The notes: generated by a model from the letters alone, not told the origin. Shown: positions 22,826 through 30,460, counted from the stretch's first letter. The stretch is 33,580 nucleotides of DNA from Lawsonibacter sp. (GCA_022801435.1 JAAWSG010000023.1:1-33580), one strand, 5' to 3'. Program-made: numbers and translations.

Positions 22826-22956
22826 AGCGGAATCCTACCTGTATTTTATTTTATGTTTCTCAAGACAGGATTTTATATTTATTAGATATGATAACATAAT
22901 TTTAGAATCATGTCAATCTCCACTCTAATCGGGTAACATATATCCGAGGTGAGGGC

Positions 22957-23190
22957 ATGAAAGCAATCTATGAGCGCGAATACCTACAGATAGGCTTGAA
23001 AATTGCCTATTTCCGTAAGCTGCGAGGCTTGACGCAGGAGCAGCTTGCCGAGCGGATTGACCGCACCCCGGCCTTTATCGGTCATGTGGAGGCCCCCAAC
23101 ATCAGCAAGGCCGTCTCCTTAGACACGCTGTTTGATATCGCCTCTGTGCTGGACATCCCGGCATACAAATTTCTGATGTTTGACGATTGA
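22957..23190 (+). CDS. XRE-family helix-turn-helix regulator
   Basis: A 77-aa Cro/CI-type regulator consisting of a single HTH_3 domain: LKIAYFRKLRGLTQEQLAE, then IDRTPAFIGHVE and a helix LDTLFDIASVLDIP. GAGGTGAG lies just before the ATG. It faces away from the MORN-protein gene across a 131-bp AT-rich gap, so it probably regulates itself and that gene. A hairpin at 23224-23246 separates it from the amidoligase operon. It is the only classic repressor found in the element. Confidence 0.92.
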   Translation: MKAIYEREYLQIGLKIAYFRKLRGLTQEQLAERIDRTPAFIGHVEAPNISKAVSLDTLFDIASVLDIPAYKFLMFDD

Positions 23191-23223
23191 AGTTTTCTGA
23201 ATTGTATATTATCTTCATAGAAA

Positions 23224-23255
23224 GCGCGGAGTTGACAGCTCCGCGCAATTTATTT
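23224..23255 (+). terminator. Hairpin between the XRE gene and the amidoligase gene
   Basis: GCGCGGAG (23224-23231) pairs with CTCCGCGC (23239-23246) around a 7-nt loop, followed by AATTTATTT. This is a likely weak terminator that would leave some read-through into the amidoligase operon. Confidence 0.6.
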
Positions 23256-23271
23256 ATGGAGGTAATTCCCA

Positions 23272-24378
23272 ATGAAAGAACCTGAAATCTGTAGCGTATG
23301 CGGTGAACCCTACCCTCTTGACCAGCTGACCGAATTTGACGGTCAACTGCTCTGTTCCAACTGTCTCGGAATTGAGACCATGGTCTGCTCCCGCTGTGGG
23401 CGGCGCATCTGGAACGATGACAACGCCGGGGACGGCAGCACCCTGCTGTGCCATTCCTGCTATGATCGATTCTACATCAACTGTGGACGCTGCGGCAGGA
23501 CCATCCTGGACGACGACGCCTACTATGAGGACGATGACCAGGATGACCCTTTGTGCTGGCACTGCTACTGCCAAACCCAACAGGACAAGGAAATTCACGA
23601 GTATTCCTACAAGCCCACGCCCCTTTTTTACGGCGAGGGTGAGCGTTATTATGGCGTGGAACTGGAAATTGACGGGGCGGGGGAGGATTCCGACAACGCC
23701 TGCCAGCTCATGCGTTTGGCAAACCGGGGCCAGGAACTGGTCTACTGCAAGCATGACGGGAGTCTTCAAGACGGCTTTGAGCTTGTCACCCACCCCATGA
23801 CCCTGGACTTTCACCAGCACTCCATGCCGTGGGAGGACATCTTGCAGGAGGCCGTAGAGCTGGGCTATCAGTCCCATAAAGCATCTACTTGCGGCCTCCA
23901 TGTCCATGTGAACCGCTCTGCCTTTGGGTGTACCGAGGCCCGGCAGGAGGCTTGTATCGCCCGTGTCCTCTATCTTGTGGAACGGTTCTGGGACGAGCTG
24001 TTGAAGTTCAGCCGCCGCACCCAGAGCCAGCTGAACCAATGGGCGGCTCGGTACGGCTATAAGGAACGCCCCCAGGAAATCCTCGACCACGCCAAAAAGG
24101 GGAACGGGATCGGGCGTTATGCCGCAGTCAATCTTCAAAACCGGGACACCATTGAATTCCGCATCTTTCGCGGGACACTGAAATACAATACCCTGATTGC
24201 CACATTACAACTTGTGGATAAAATCTGCGGTATGGCGGTGGCCCTATCTGACGAGCTGCTAAAGCCGTTGGCATGGCCCTCCTTTGCCGTTAGCTGTACC
24301 CAGCCGGAGCTGGTACAATATTTGAAGGAACGGCGGCTGTATGTCAACGAGCCTGTAGCGGAAGGGGAGGAAATCTGA
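23272..24378 (+). CDS. Amidoligase with three N-terminal zinc ribbons
   Basis: A 368-aa protein. Residues 1-100 carry six CxxC pairs (7/10, 28/31, 39/42, 60/63, 71/74, 95/98), spaced as three zinc ribbons. Residues 125-330 match the glutamine-synthetase-like amidoligase family: YGVELEIDG, KHDGSLQDGFELVTHPM, CGLHVHVN and AVNLQNRDTIEFRIFRGTLK, which hold the metal and ATP ligands of the fold. These enzymes form amide or isopeptide bonds using ATP. The next gene is a class II glutamine amidotransferase that could supply ammonia, and such pairs are described for the family. The target is unknown; the zinc ribbons suggest a protein or nucleic-acid partner. Stop and next start overlap by one base (TGATG). 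Confidence 0.88.
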   Translation: MKEPEICSVCGEPYPLDQLTEFDGQLLCSNCLGIETMVCSRCGRRIWNDDNAGDGSTLLCHSCYDRFYINCGRCGRTILDDDAYYEDDDQDDPLCWHCYCQTQQDKEIHEYSYKPTPLFYGEGERYYGVELEIDGAGEDSDNACQLMRLANRGQELVYCKHDGSLQDGFELVTHPMTLDFHQHSMPWEDILQEAVELGYQSHKASTCGLHVHVNRSAFGCTEARQEACIARVLYLVERFWDELLKFSRRTQSQLNQWAARYGYKERPQEILDHAKKGNGIGRYAAVNLQNRDTIEFRIFRGTLKYNTLIATLQLVDKICGMAVALSDELLKPLAWPSFAVSCTQPELVQYLKERRLYVNEPVAEGEEI

Positions 24379-25169
24379 TGTGCTGTCTCTTTGGTATGCT
24401 GGATTATGGAGGCAATTTCACAGGCCGCCAGCGGACGGCCATACTCTCCATCCTCGCCACCGAGTGCGAGGTCAGAGGGACGGATGCCGCCGGGATTGCC
24501 TACAACTCCGGCGGGAGCCTCCGCGTCTATAAGCGTCCCGTTCCGGCGCATAAGCTGCGGATGCGGATTCCCAGCGATGCCCTCTTTGTGATGGGCCACA
24601 CCCGCATGACCACCCAGGGCAGCGCAAAGAAAAACTACAACAATCACCCGTTCCTGGGTCAAGCTGGAGGCCGTCGGTTTGCGCTGGCCCACAACGGTGT
24701 ACTGCAAAATGACAGGATGCTCCGGCGTTCTTTGAAGCTCCCGCAGACCAAAATCCAGACGGACAGTTATGCTGCCGTTCAGTTGATTGAGAAAAAGAAA
24801 ACCCTCAACCTTGCCAGCCTGAAATACATGGCGGAGCAGGTTGAGGGTTCTTTTACGTTTACGGTGCTGGACGAGGAGAACAACTGGTATTTGGTCAAGG
24901 GAGACAACCCTATGTGTCTGTGCCGCTATCCCCGGAGTGGGCTGTACCTCTATGCGTCTACAGAGGAAATTCTTGTAAACGCCTTGAAGAAAATACGTCT
25001 CAGCCTGGAAAAGCCGAAACGGATTGAAACAGAGTGCGGAGATATCCTAAAGATTGCTCCAGACGGCGCACACACCTGGGGCAGCTTTGATGACAGTCAA
25101 TTCTGGTGGAGGTGGCCGCTCCTGTACAGCGGTCTGGAGGAGCCGTTCTGCACCGAGGCATACCAATAG
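24378..25169 (+). CDS. Class II glutamine amidotransferase
   Basis: A 263-aa N-terminal-nucleophile glutamine amidotransferase. It begins MCCLFG, so Cys2 would be the nucleophile after Met removal. RGTDAAGIA, GHTRMTTQGS, LAHNGVL and TDSYAAVQL are the other landmarks of the glutamine site. Unlike GlmS or PurF there is no synthase domain; the length is just the amidotransferase fold. It is coupled to the amidoligase gene (TGATG overlap, GGGGAGG ribosome binding site). The pair would release ammonia from glutamine and add it, or a related amine, to an unknown acceptor. The small size and element location argue against a housekeeping role. Confidence 0.9.
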   Translation: MCCLFGMLDYGGNFTGRQRTAILSILATECEVRGTDAAGIAYNSGGSLRVYKRPVPAHKLRMRIPSDALFVMGHTRMTTQGSAKKNYNNHPFLGQAGGRRFALAHNGVLQNDRMLRRSLKLPQTKIQTDSYAAVQLIEKKKTLNLASLKYMAEQVEGSFTFTVLDEENNWYLVKGDNPMCLCRYPRSGLYLYASTEEILVNALKKIRLSLEKPKRIETECGDILKIAPDGAHTWGSFDDSQFWWRWPLLYSGLEEPFCTEAYQ

Positions 25170-25261
25170 GGTACACCCTAATAGCAGAGCAAAAAAGTGT
25201 CCCAATAGGGCCGGTTCCGGAGTTTTGACATATATCAGTTTTTCCAGCGGCCCTATTGGGA
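25163..25261. repeat. 14-bp perfect inverted repeat and CCAATAGGG motifs
   Basis: TCCCAATAGGGCCG (25200-25213) and CGGCCCTATTGGGA (25248-25261) are exact inverted copies separated by 34 nt. A third CCAATAGGG lies at the end of the amidotransferase gene (about 25164-25172), followed by a small AGGGT/ACCCT palindrome. There is no T run, so a simple terminator is unlikely. It lies between the amidotransferase and toxin genes. Confidence 0.6.
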
Positions 25262-25268
25262 ATTCCCA

Positions 25269-25613
25269 TTACTCTGATTTCTGTGCCTCCAGGTGCGCCG
25301 GCAGGTCGCGGCCCTTGGTGCAGACAGTGTGTATGTAGACGGTGTAAGAATCTGTGTCAACGCTGTAAAGCACCACGTCATTTCGCGTGACAAAGAGGTG
25401 AATGCCCTGCTCCTGCCACGGCGGTACATCATAGAGCGGATATTTCAGCGGAAACGTGGCCAGGTTCTCCTGAATCTGTGCCTTTAGACGCTCGTACCAT
25501 ACCTCGGACAGCACCAGGTCGTGGAGCTGAAACGTAATATAATCCGCTTTTTGTTCAATGTCGTCCACAGCAGTCCGGGTGTAGACGATTTTATAGCGCT
25601 GTACGCCGTCCAC
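25269..25613 (-). CDS. RelE/ParE-type toxin
   Basis: A 114-aa RelE/ParE-superfamily toxin. Features are an N-terminal YKIVYTRTAVDDIEQKADYI helix-strand unit, and a C-terminal LFVTRNDVVLYSVDTDSYTVYIHTVCTKGRD with the barrel strands and charged end typical of the family. RelE-type toxins cut mRNA on the ribosome; ParE-type poison gyrase. The two cannot be told apart here. The GTG at 25613 is chosen for GAGAGG 7 nt upstream; a TTG at 25619 is too close to that site. The gene overlaps the antitoxin gene by 23 nt, so both are expressed together, probably to stabilise the element. Confidence 0.85.
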   Translation of the reverse strand: MDGVQRYKIVYTRTAVDDIEQKADYITFQLHDLVLSEVWYERLKAQIQENLATFPLKYPLYDVPPWQEQGIHLFVTRNDVVLYSVDTDSYTVYIHTVCTKGRDLPAHLEAQKSE

Positions 25614-25899
25614 GGGCAAACCTCTCCCTCATTTTGGAATCCATCTCTTCCTGAGAGTATACGCGACCGGAGGCGATATCCTCCCCGCTCCTGGACAGCT
25701 TGGCGCTGATTTCCTCCTGGGTCAGCTCATCCCAGGCTTTCAGTGTGGGGCGAAAGGGCATCCCGCCCTCCCGGATGCTCTGCTGGGCGAAAATGCGTAC
25801 CGCCTCCGCAAAAGACGTGCCAAGGCTTCGGTAAAGCTCCTCTACCTGGGATTTCAGTTCCCCATCCATTCTGACCTGTAGTGTTGCGTCCATAGACAT
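25591..25899 (-). CDS. RelB/DinJ-type antitoxin
   Basis: A 102-aa RelB/DinJ antitoxin with the ribbon-helix-helix start MDATLQVRMDGELKSQVEELYRSLG, followed by SFAEAVRIFAQQSIREGGMPF, the family signature. The C-terminal half would wrap the toxin. AAGGAGG precedes the ATG. A consensus promoter (25922-25950) with AGTACA direct repeats downstream fits autorepression by the antitoxin-toxin complex. Confidence 0.9.
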   Translation of the reverse strand: MSMDATLQVRMDGELKSQVEELYRSLGTSFAEAVRIFAQQSIREGGMPFRPTLKAWDELTQEEISAKLSRSGEDIASGRVYSQEEMDSKMRERFARGRRTAL

Positions 25900-25907
25900 A
25901 GTATCTC

Positions 25908-25950
25908 CTCCTTGTACTGCAACTGTACTACATTTTTACTATGCTGTCAA
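25908..25950 (-). promoter_or_regulatory. Toxin-antitoxin promoter and operator
   Basis: Minus-strand -35 TTGACA (25950-25945), 17-bp spacer and -10 TACAGT (25927-25922). Two AGTACA words (one overlapping the -10 and one 11 bp on) lie between the promoter and the AAGGAGG site and probably bind the antitoxin. Confidence 0.65.
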
Positions 25951-26010
25951 GAGATTAGACTTAGCTTTTGCCGGTACACTCAGATTATGACAGGAAAGGA
26001 CTGATAAAAG

Positions 26011-26558
26011 TTGAACATCGGCTACATCCGCATCAGTACCGCAGACCAAAACACCGCCCGGCAGGAAGTGTTGATGCAGGAGCTTGGAGTTGACCAAGTT
26101 TACATTGACCGCATGAGCGCAAGAACACGGACAGGCCGGAGCTAAAGCGCATGATGAACTTTGTGCGTAACGGCGACACGGTTATTGTAGAATCTATCAG
26201 CCGTTTTGCCCGGAACACCCGCGACCTGCTGGACTTGGTGGAGCAGCTAACCGCCAAGGGGGTGGAGTTTGTGTCTAAAAAAGAGGCCATTGACACGACT
26301 ACCCCCAGCGGGAAATTTATGCTCACTATCTTCGGCGCGGTGGCGGAGCTGGAGCGGGAATATATTTTACAGCGCCAGCGGGAGGGAATCGCTGTAGCCA
26401 AGGCCGCTGGCATCTATAAGGGCCGCAAACCTATCAAGCACCCAGAATTCGATGGGGTTGTCCGGCAGTGGAGGGAGGGACGCATCACGGCGGCAGAGGC
26501 CATGAGACGGCTGAACATGAAACCCAGCACATTTTATAGAAAGGTTAAGGTGAGCTGA
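26011..26558 (+). pseudogene. Serine resolvase/invertase with one-base frameshift
   Basis: The reading frame from TTG at 26011 gives MNIGYIRISTADQNTARQ, with catalytic Ser10, as far as DRMS, then hits a stop. The other frame carries on with KNTDRPELKRMM, SRFARNTRDLLDL, TPSGKFMLTIFGAVAELERE and a C-terminal helix-turn-helix (ITAAEAMRRLNMKPSTFYRK). Restoring one base near 26117-26121 (AGCGCAAG to AGCGGCAAG) would give a standard resolvase of about 182 aa. The helix-turn-helix and coupling to two tiny genes downstream are intact. It could be a recent mutation, a sequencing error or a programmed shift. Its original job may have been element multimer resolution. Confidence 0.85.
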
Positions 26559-26654
26559 ATGCAGTGGACATTGGTGGGATTTATTGTCACGCTGGTCATT
26601 CTCTGTGCTATGGAGAATATCGGCAGTCAGAGGCAGAAAGTGAGGGCGGCATGA
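26559..26654 (+). CDS. 31-aa single-span membrane peptide
   Basis: The frame starts directly after the resolvase stop. It reads MQWTLVGFIVTLVILCA (one membrane helix) and then a charged tail ending RQKVRAA. GGTTAAGGTGAG lies upstream. It overlaps the next start by ATGA. Unrecognised; a toxin-like or regulatory membrane peptide is possible. Confidence 0.45.
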   Translation: MQWTLVGFIVTLVILCAMENIGSQRQKVRAA

Positions 26655-26773
26655 CAATTACAGTTGCGGCGGCAGGAACTGCTCTGGCCCAGTTCGCGGA
26701 GGGAGCATTTTTGGCGGTCTCGGTCTATCTGGTCAGCCGGGGGGTGAGGAATCCGCTAAAGAACAGAAAGTAA
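26651..26773 (+). CDS. 40-aa hydrophobic peptide
   Basis: Overlaps the 31-aa gene by ATGA. A hydrophobic stretch (VAAAGTALAQFAEGAFLAV) is followed by a basic tail (RGVRNPLKNRK), giving one likely membrane helix with a positive cytoplasmic end. Together with the preceding peptide it forms a two-gene unit coupled to the resolvase. A perfect hairpin follows at 26779. No family recognised. Confidence 0.45.
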   Translation: MTITVAAAGTALAQFAEGAFLAVSVYLVSRGVRNPLKNRK

Positions 26774-26778
26774 ACCAA

Positions 26779-26812
26779 GCTCCCACAGTGCGTCTCGGCA
26801 CACTGTGGGAGC
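26779..26812 (+). terminator. Hairpin after the two small membrane-peptide genes
   Basis: GCTCCCACAGTG (26779-26790) pairs exactly with CACTGTGGGAGC (26801-26812) around a 10-nt loop. The nearest T run starts at 26831, so termination is probable but not textbook. Confidence 0.65.
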
Positions 26813-26871
26813 CATCATACTCGTTAATCTTTTTTTGCGATAGGGCGCACCCCTTGTGTCCCAACGGATTC

Positions 26872-26907
26872 CAACTGCTGCCAGCGTATCCACATCCCAC
26901 TGGATGG
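26872..26907. other. attR, right element junction
   Basis: On the plus strand the element half AACTGCTGCCAGCGTA meets the host half CACATCCCACTGGATGG at TC (26889-26890). GCTGCCAG here is the inverted partner of CTGGCAGC at the left end. Combined with attL it predicts the empty site and the circular-element joint to the base. Confidence 0.85.
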
Positions 26908-27433
26908 GTTCCATGCCGATGGAGCGCACAGCGTTGATGGAATTGTCGTCGTAGTCCCCATAGGGCAGCCGGACCAGAGTGGGGCGCACGCCGGTGACCG
27001 CTTCGATTTTGTCGTTGCAGGCGTTCAAGTCGGCGGTCACCTCATCGGCGGAGAGCTGCGGGTAGTGGGCGTGGGTATTGGAGTGGTTCATGACCTCATG
27101 TCCCGCGTCGTGGAGGGCTTTCACCGACTCCGGGTATTTGTCCACCCACTCCCCCACGACGAAGAAGGTGGCGGTCACCTGATACTGGCCCAAAATGTCA
27201 ATCAGCTGCTGGGTATCCTCATTGCCCCAGGCGGCGTCAAAGCTGACCGACACCAGCTTCTGCTCCCTCTGGACGCAGTAGATGGGCAGCTGTCGTGTGG
27301 CGGCGGACGCTCCCACGGCGGCGGGATAGTTGACGATACAAAACATCACCGCGGCCAGGCACAGGCAGATCCCGGCGGTCCACCACCGTTTGCGGACCAC
27401 AAATATTCTGATACCCTCACGTTTTCTTGCCAT
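26889..27433 (-). pseudogene. 5' part of the split PdaB-like polysaccharide deacetylase
   Basis: The first 181 residues of a NodB-domain deacetylase. An N-terminal membrane anchor (WWTAGICLCLAAVMFCIV, about residues 16-33) is followed by SVSFDAAWGNEDT (motif 1, in the PdaB style), ATFFVVGEW, HEVMNHSNTH (metal-site histidines), RLPYGDYDD and PIQWDVD, where the element is inserted. PdaB-type proteins act in spore peptidoglycan. In the present state the frame runs 44 codons into the element, to a stop at 26756, giving a 225-aa protein without motif 4 and the last histidine motif, so it is probably inactive. The ATG at 27433 has GGGAGGAA 6 nt upstream. The rest of the gene is at 16586-16861. Confidence 0.9.
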
Positions 27434-27526
27434 ATCCGATTCCTCCCATTTGCTAAGATAGCTATTTATATGAGCTTTCACGGGAAAACATGAGCTCCCG
27501 CCGCCGCACACAGTATCCATCCAGAG

Positions 27527-27605
27527 GAGGGCGGGCTTTGGCCCGCCCTCTCATAATCAGACCCGCCTCCGGAACCAGCACGGTCCCGGAGGCGGGTTTT
27601 GTTTG
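27527..27605. terminator. Two adjacent GC-rich hairpins
   Basis: Hairpin 1: 10-bp stem (27527-27536 with 27541-27550) and a TTTG loop. Hairpin 2: 12-bp stem (27561-27572 with 27586-27597) followed on the plus strand by TTTTGTTTG. They lie between the csoR stop and the deacetylase start and probably insulate the copper operon. Leftward termination would lack a T run. Confidence 0.7.
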
Positions 27606-27869
27606 TCAATCGGCCAGCTTATCCAGCAGGGCGGCCAGCTCCTCCAGCTTGGCGCTGGGGTCTCCGGAGTCCACCGCCTCCCGCACACAGCAGTCCATGT
27701 GCGCCCGGAGAACCATGCGGTTTGCCTTTTTCAAAATGGACTGGGCAGCCATAATCTGGCTGGACACCTCCAGGCAGTACCGGTCCTCCTCCACCATTTT
27801 CAAAATGCCGTCCATCTGGCCCCGGGCGGTCTTCAGCAGGCGGGTGACCTGGGCGTGGTCGGCCTTCAC
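27606..27869 (-). CDS. csoR: CsoR-family copper-sensing repressor
   Basis: An 87-aa all-helical CsoR/RcnR-family repressor: [42 protein letters not shown] and [13 protein letters not shown]. The Cys-His-Cys ligands of the copper subgroup are present (Cys in RYC, His in RAH and Cys in MDC). It releases DNA when Cu(I) binds. The GTG start overlaps the copA-copZ stop (GTGA), so it is the last gene of the copper operon. A matching CsoR box lies at the operon promoter (30461-30484), closing a simple feedback loop. Confidence 0.9.
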   Translation of the reverse strand: MKADHAQVTRLLKTARGQMDGILKMVEEDRYCLEVSSQIMAAQSILKKANRMVLRAHMDCCVREAVDSGDPSAKLEELAALLDKLAD

Positions 27870-30418
27870 TGGACCGACACCACCTCATAGCCCGCCTGGG
27901 TAACCGCGTCGGTGAGCACCTGGTCGGACACCTCCTTGGACAGGGTGAGGGCGGCGGATTTTCCCTCCAAACTCATCTCCACGGCGGACACCCCGTCGAT
28001 GGCGGACAGGGCTTTCTCCACCCGGCCGGTGCAGTGGGCGCACATCATGCCCTCGATTTTCATGGTTTTTGTCATTGTGTTCCTTCCTCCTTGTTTGTCA
28101 GTGATGTTTTCCCGCTCCAGGGGGGCGGTCCCCGGTGTGCCGGAGCGGAATTTGCTTCGGAAAAACCGCAGGCGCAGGGCGTTGCTCACCACCGTGACCG
28201 AGCTCAGACTCATGGCGGCGGCGGCAAACATGGGGTTGAGCTGCCAGTGCAGAGTGGCATAAAACACGCCGGCGGCCAGCGGGATTCCTAACGAGTTGTA
28301 GAAAAAGGCCCAGAACAGGTTCTGCTTGATGTTCCGGATGGTGGCCCGGGACAGCTCCACGGCGGCGGCGGCGTCCAGCAGGTCGGACTTCATCAGCACA
28401 ATGTCGGCGCTCTCAATGGCCACGTCGGTCCCCGCTCCGATGGCAAGGCCCACGTCCGCCCGGGCCAGCGCGGGGGCGTCGTTGATGCCGTCCCCCACCA
28501 TGGCAACCTTCCGGCCAGACTCCTGGAGCTGCGCCACCTTGCGCTCCTTGTCCTGGGGGAGGACCTCGGCCATGACCTGCGTGACCCCAAGCTCTTTTCC
28601 AATGGCTTCGGCGGTGCGGCGGTTGTCCCCTGTCAGCATGACCACCTCCAGGCCCAGCTCCCGGAACGCCGCCACCGCTGCCCGGCTGGTGGGCTTGGGG
28701 GTGTCGGCTACCGCGATAATGCCCAGCAGCATTTTACTGGTTTCATCCCCAAAGTAGAGGGGCGTCTTCCCCTGCGCCGCCAGCGCGTCCGCCTGGTCCG
28801 CCCAGGGGCCGAGCCCGATGCCCGCCTCCTCCATCATGGCCCGGTTTCCGCCCAGCCGGACACAGTTCCCCAGCTTCCCCCGGACTCCCCGCCCGTGGAT
28901 GGCCTCAAAGCCGGCGGCCGGGACCAGCTGGAGGCTTCTCCGCTCCGCCTCCTCCACAATGGCGGCGGCCAGGGGGTGCTCGGAGGGCTTTTCCAGGCGG
29001 TAGGCGGTTTGAAGCAGATCCTCCTCCCCACCCTCCGCCGGGAGGATGTCCGTAACCACCGGCCTGCCCTGGGTGAGGGTCCCCGTCTTGTCCAGCACCA
29101 CCGTGTCCACCGTGTGGAGCAGCTCCAGCGCCTCCGCGGACTTGACCAGAATGCCGTTCTCCGCCCCCTTGCCCGTCCCCACCATGATGGCTACCGGCGT
29201 GGCGAGCCCCAGGGCGCAGGGACAGGAGATAACCAGTACCGCGACTCCGGCGGTGAGGGCCTGGGTGAAGCCGTGTCCGGTGACCAGCCACGCGGCGGCG
29301 GAGAGCAGCGCGATACCCATAACCACCGGAACGAAGACCCCAGAGACCTTGTCGGCCAGCTTGGCGATAGGGGCCTTGGAGGCGCTGGCCTCCTCCACCA
29401 GGCGGATCATCTGGGCCAGGGTGGTGTCCTCCCCCACCCGGCTGGCCTCAAAGACGAAGGAGCCCGACTTGTTGATGGAGGCCGCCGCTACCTTGTCCCC
29501 CGGCCCCTTGTCCACCGGCAGGGACTCCCCTGTGAGGGCGGACTCGTCCACCGCGGACTGGCCCTCCACAATGACCCCGTCCACCGGGATGGACTGGCCG
29601 GGGCGGACTACCACCCGGTCCCCCACCCGGACCTCCTCCACAGGGAGCTCCACCTCCACCCCGTCCCGAACCACCCGGGCCGTCTTGGGGGCCAGGTCCA
29701 TCAGGCGGGTGATGGCCTGGGAGGTCTTCCCCTTGGAGCGGGTCTCCAAAAACTTGCCCATGGTGATGAGGGTGAGGATCATACCCGCGGACTCAAAGTA
29801 CAGGTCCATATGGTACTTGGCCACCCGCTCCATGTCCCCATGGCCCAGGCCGTACCCCATCTGATAGATGGCGAACACCCCGTAGATCACAGCGGCGGCG
29901 GAGCCCACCGCAATGAGGGAATCCATGTTGGGCGCCCGATGCCAGAGGGTTTTGAAGCCTACCTTATAATACTTGTCGTTTATATACATGATGGGCAGAG
30001 TGAGGAGCAGCTGCGTCAGCCCGAAGGCCAGGGCGTTCTCGTGCCCCACCAGCACAGCGGGGAGAGGCGCACCCATCATGTGGCCCATGGAGATATAAAA
30101 CAGGGGAATGAGGAACACAAAGGACCAGATCATCCGCCGCTTCATGCCGGAGAGCTCCTGGGTCATGGTGTCCTCCGCCGGAGCGGCCTGGGCCCTGCTT
30201 CCCGCCTTCTGGGGGAGGGAGGCCCCGTATCCCGACTGTATCACCGCTTGGATAATGTCCTGGCTGGAGAGCACGCCCTCGTCAAATTCCGCCGTCATGG
30301 AGTTGGTCATCAGACTGACCTCGGCGGAGCGGACCCCCTCCAGCTTCCCCACCGCCTTCTCCACGTGGGCGGAGCAGGCGGAGCAGGTCATACCGGTGAT
30401 GTTGAACTTCTGTTTCAT
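27866..30418 (-). CDS. copA: CopA Cu(I)-exporting P-type ATPase with fused C-terminal CopZ domain
   Basis: An 850-aa P1B-type ATPase. It starts with a heavy-metal domain, [13 protein letters not shown] (cysteines 12 and 15), then has membrane helices, the GES actuator motif TGESLPV, the transmembrane metal site [10 protein letters not shown], the phosphorylation motif DKTGTLTQG and [13 protein letters not shown]. This is a Cu(I)-export enzyme of the cytoplasmic membrane. After the last helices and a short linker, residues 782-850 form a second heavy-metal domain ([15 protein letters not shown]) of exactly CopZ length. The domain begins MTKTMKIEG and is preceded by its own strong ribosome binding site, so free CopZ chaperone may also be made. 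The ATG at 30418 is chosen because the sequence upstream of it is promoter and operator. Confidence 0.93.
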   Translation of the reverse strand: MKQKFNITGMTCSACSAHVEKAVGKLEGVRSAEVSLMTNSMTAEFDEGVLSSQDIIQAVIQSGYGASLPQKAGSRAQAAPAEDTMTQELSGMKRRMIWSFVFLIPLFYISMGHMMGAPLPAVLVGHENALAFGLTQLLLTLPIMYINDKYYKVGFKTLWHRAPNMDSLIAVGSAAAVIYGVFAIYQMGYGLGHGDMERVAKYHMDLYFESAGMILTLITMGKFLETRSKGKTSQAITRLMDLAPKTARVVRDGVEVELPVEEVRVGDRVVVRPGQSIPVDGVIVEGQSAVDESALTGESLPVDKGPGDKVAAASINKSGSFVFEASRVGEDTTLAQMIRLVEEASASKAPIAKLADKVSGVFVPVVMGIALLSAAAWLVTGHGFTQALTAGVAVLVISCPCALGLATPVAIMVGTGKGAENGILVKSAEALELLHTVDTVVLDKTGTLTQGRPVVTDILPAEGGEEDLLQTAYRLEKPSEHPLAAAIVEEAERRSLQLVPAAGFEAIHGRGVRGKLGNCVRLGGNRAMMEEAGIGLGPWADQADALAAQGKTPLYFGDETSKMLLGIIAVADTPKPTSRAAVAAFRELGLEVVMLTGDNRRTAEAIGKELGVTQVMAEVLPQDKERKVAQLQESGRKVAMVGDGINDAPALARADVGLAIGAGTDVAIESADIVLMKSDLLDAAAAVELSRATIRNIKQNLFWAFFYNSLGIPLAAGVFYATLHWQLNPMFAAAAMSLSSVTVVSNALRLRFFRSKFRSGTPGTAPLERENITDKQGGRNTMTKTMKIEGMMCAHCTGRVEKALSAIDGVSAVEMSLEGKSAALTLSKEVSDQVLTDAVTQAGYEVVSVQ
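28073..28092 (-). promoter_or_regulatory. copZ: Internal RBS and ATG for free CopZ
   Basis: AAGGAGGAAGG (28092-28082) is followed 6 nt later by an in-frame ATG (28075-28073) inside the copA frame. Initiation here would give a 69-residue CopZ, the usual size of that chaperone. Confidence 0.7.
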
Positions 30419-30460
30419 GGCTTCACCTGATTTCTGAAAAGATTCCCAGCGCCCAGGCCA

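Larger units (their letters stand above)
16860..26890. mobile_element. 10.03-kb serine-recombinase integrative mobilizable element
   Basis: The element is bounded by TC dinucleotides at 16860-16861 and 26889-26890 and splits a deacetylase gene. The rebuilt attP has GCTGCCAG/CTGGCAGC arms exactly centred on GA (minus strand), and the rebuilt attB is an imperfect palindrome centred on the same GA (11 of 17 arm positions match). Palindromic sites with a 2-bp core are the hallmark of large serine recombinases, one of which is encoded inside. A GA core is known for the TnpX/TndX group. Cargo and mobility genes: recombinase, relaxase, excisionase-like protein, amidoligase/amidotransferase, toxin-antitoxin, MORN protein and resolvase remnant. 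No type IV secretion genes are present, so transfer would need a helper. Several parts are visibly richer in A/T than the flanks, which suggests recent transfer. Confidence 0.9.

Noticed and set aside
26011-26558. IS607-type insertion sequence
   Set aside because: The small serine recombinase has no TnpB partner gene and no matching IS ends.
16860-26890. Calling the element a self-transmissible ICE
   Set aside because: No VirB4, VirB6 or coupling-protein gene lies inside. The VirD4-like protein at 1690-4644 is outside the element and lacks membrane anchors and partner genes.
28895-30430. 511-codon plus-strand frame opposite copA
   Set aside because: Shadow of copA, whose P-type ATPase motifs are unambiguous.
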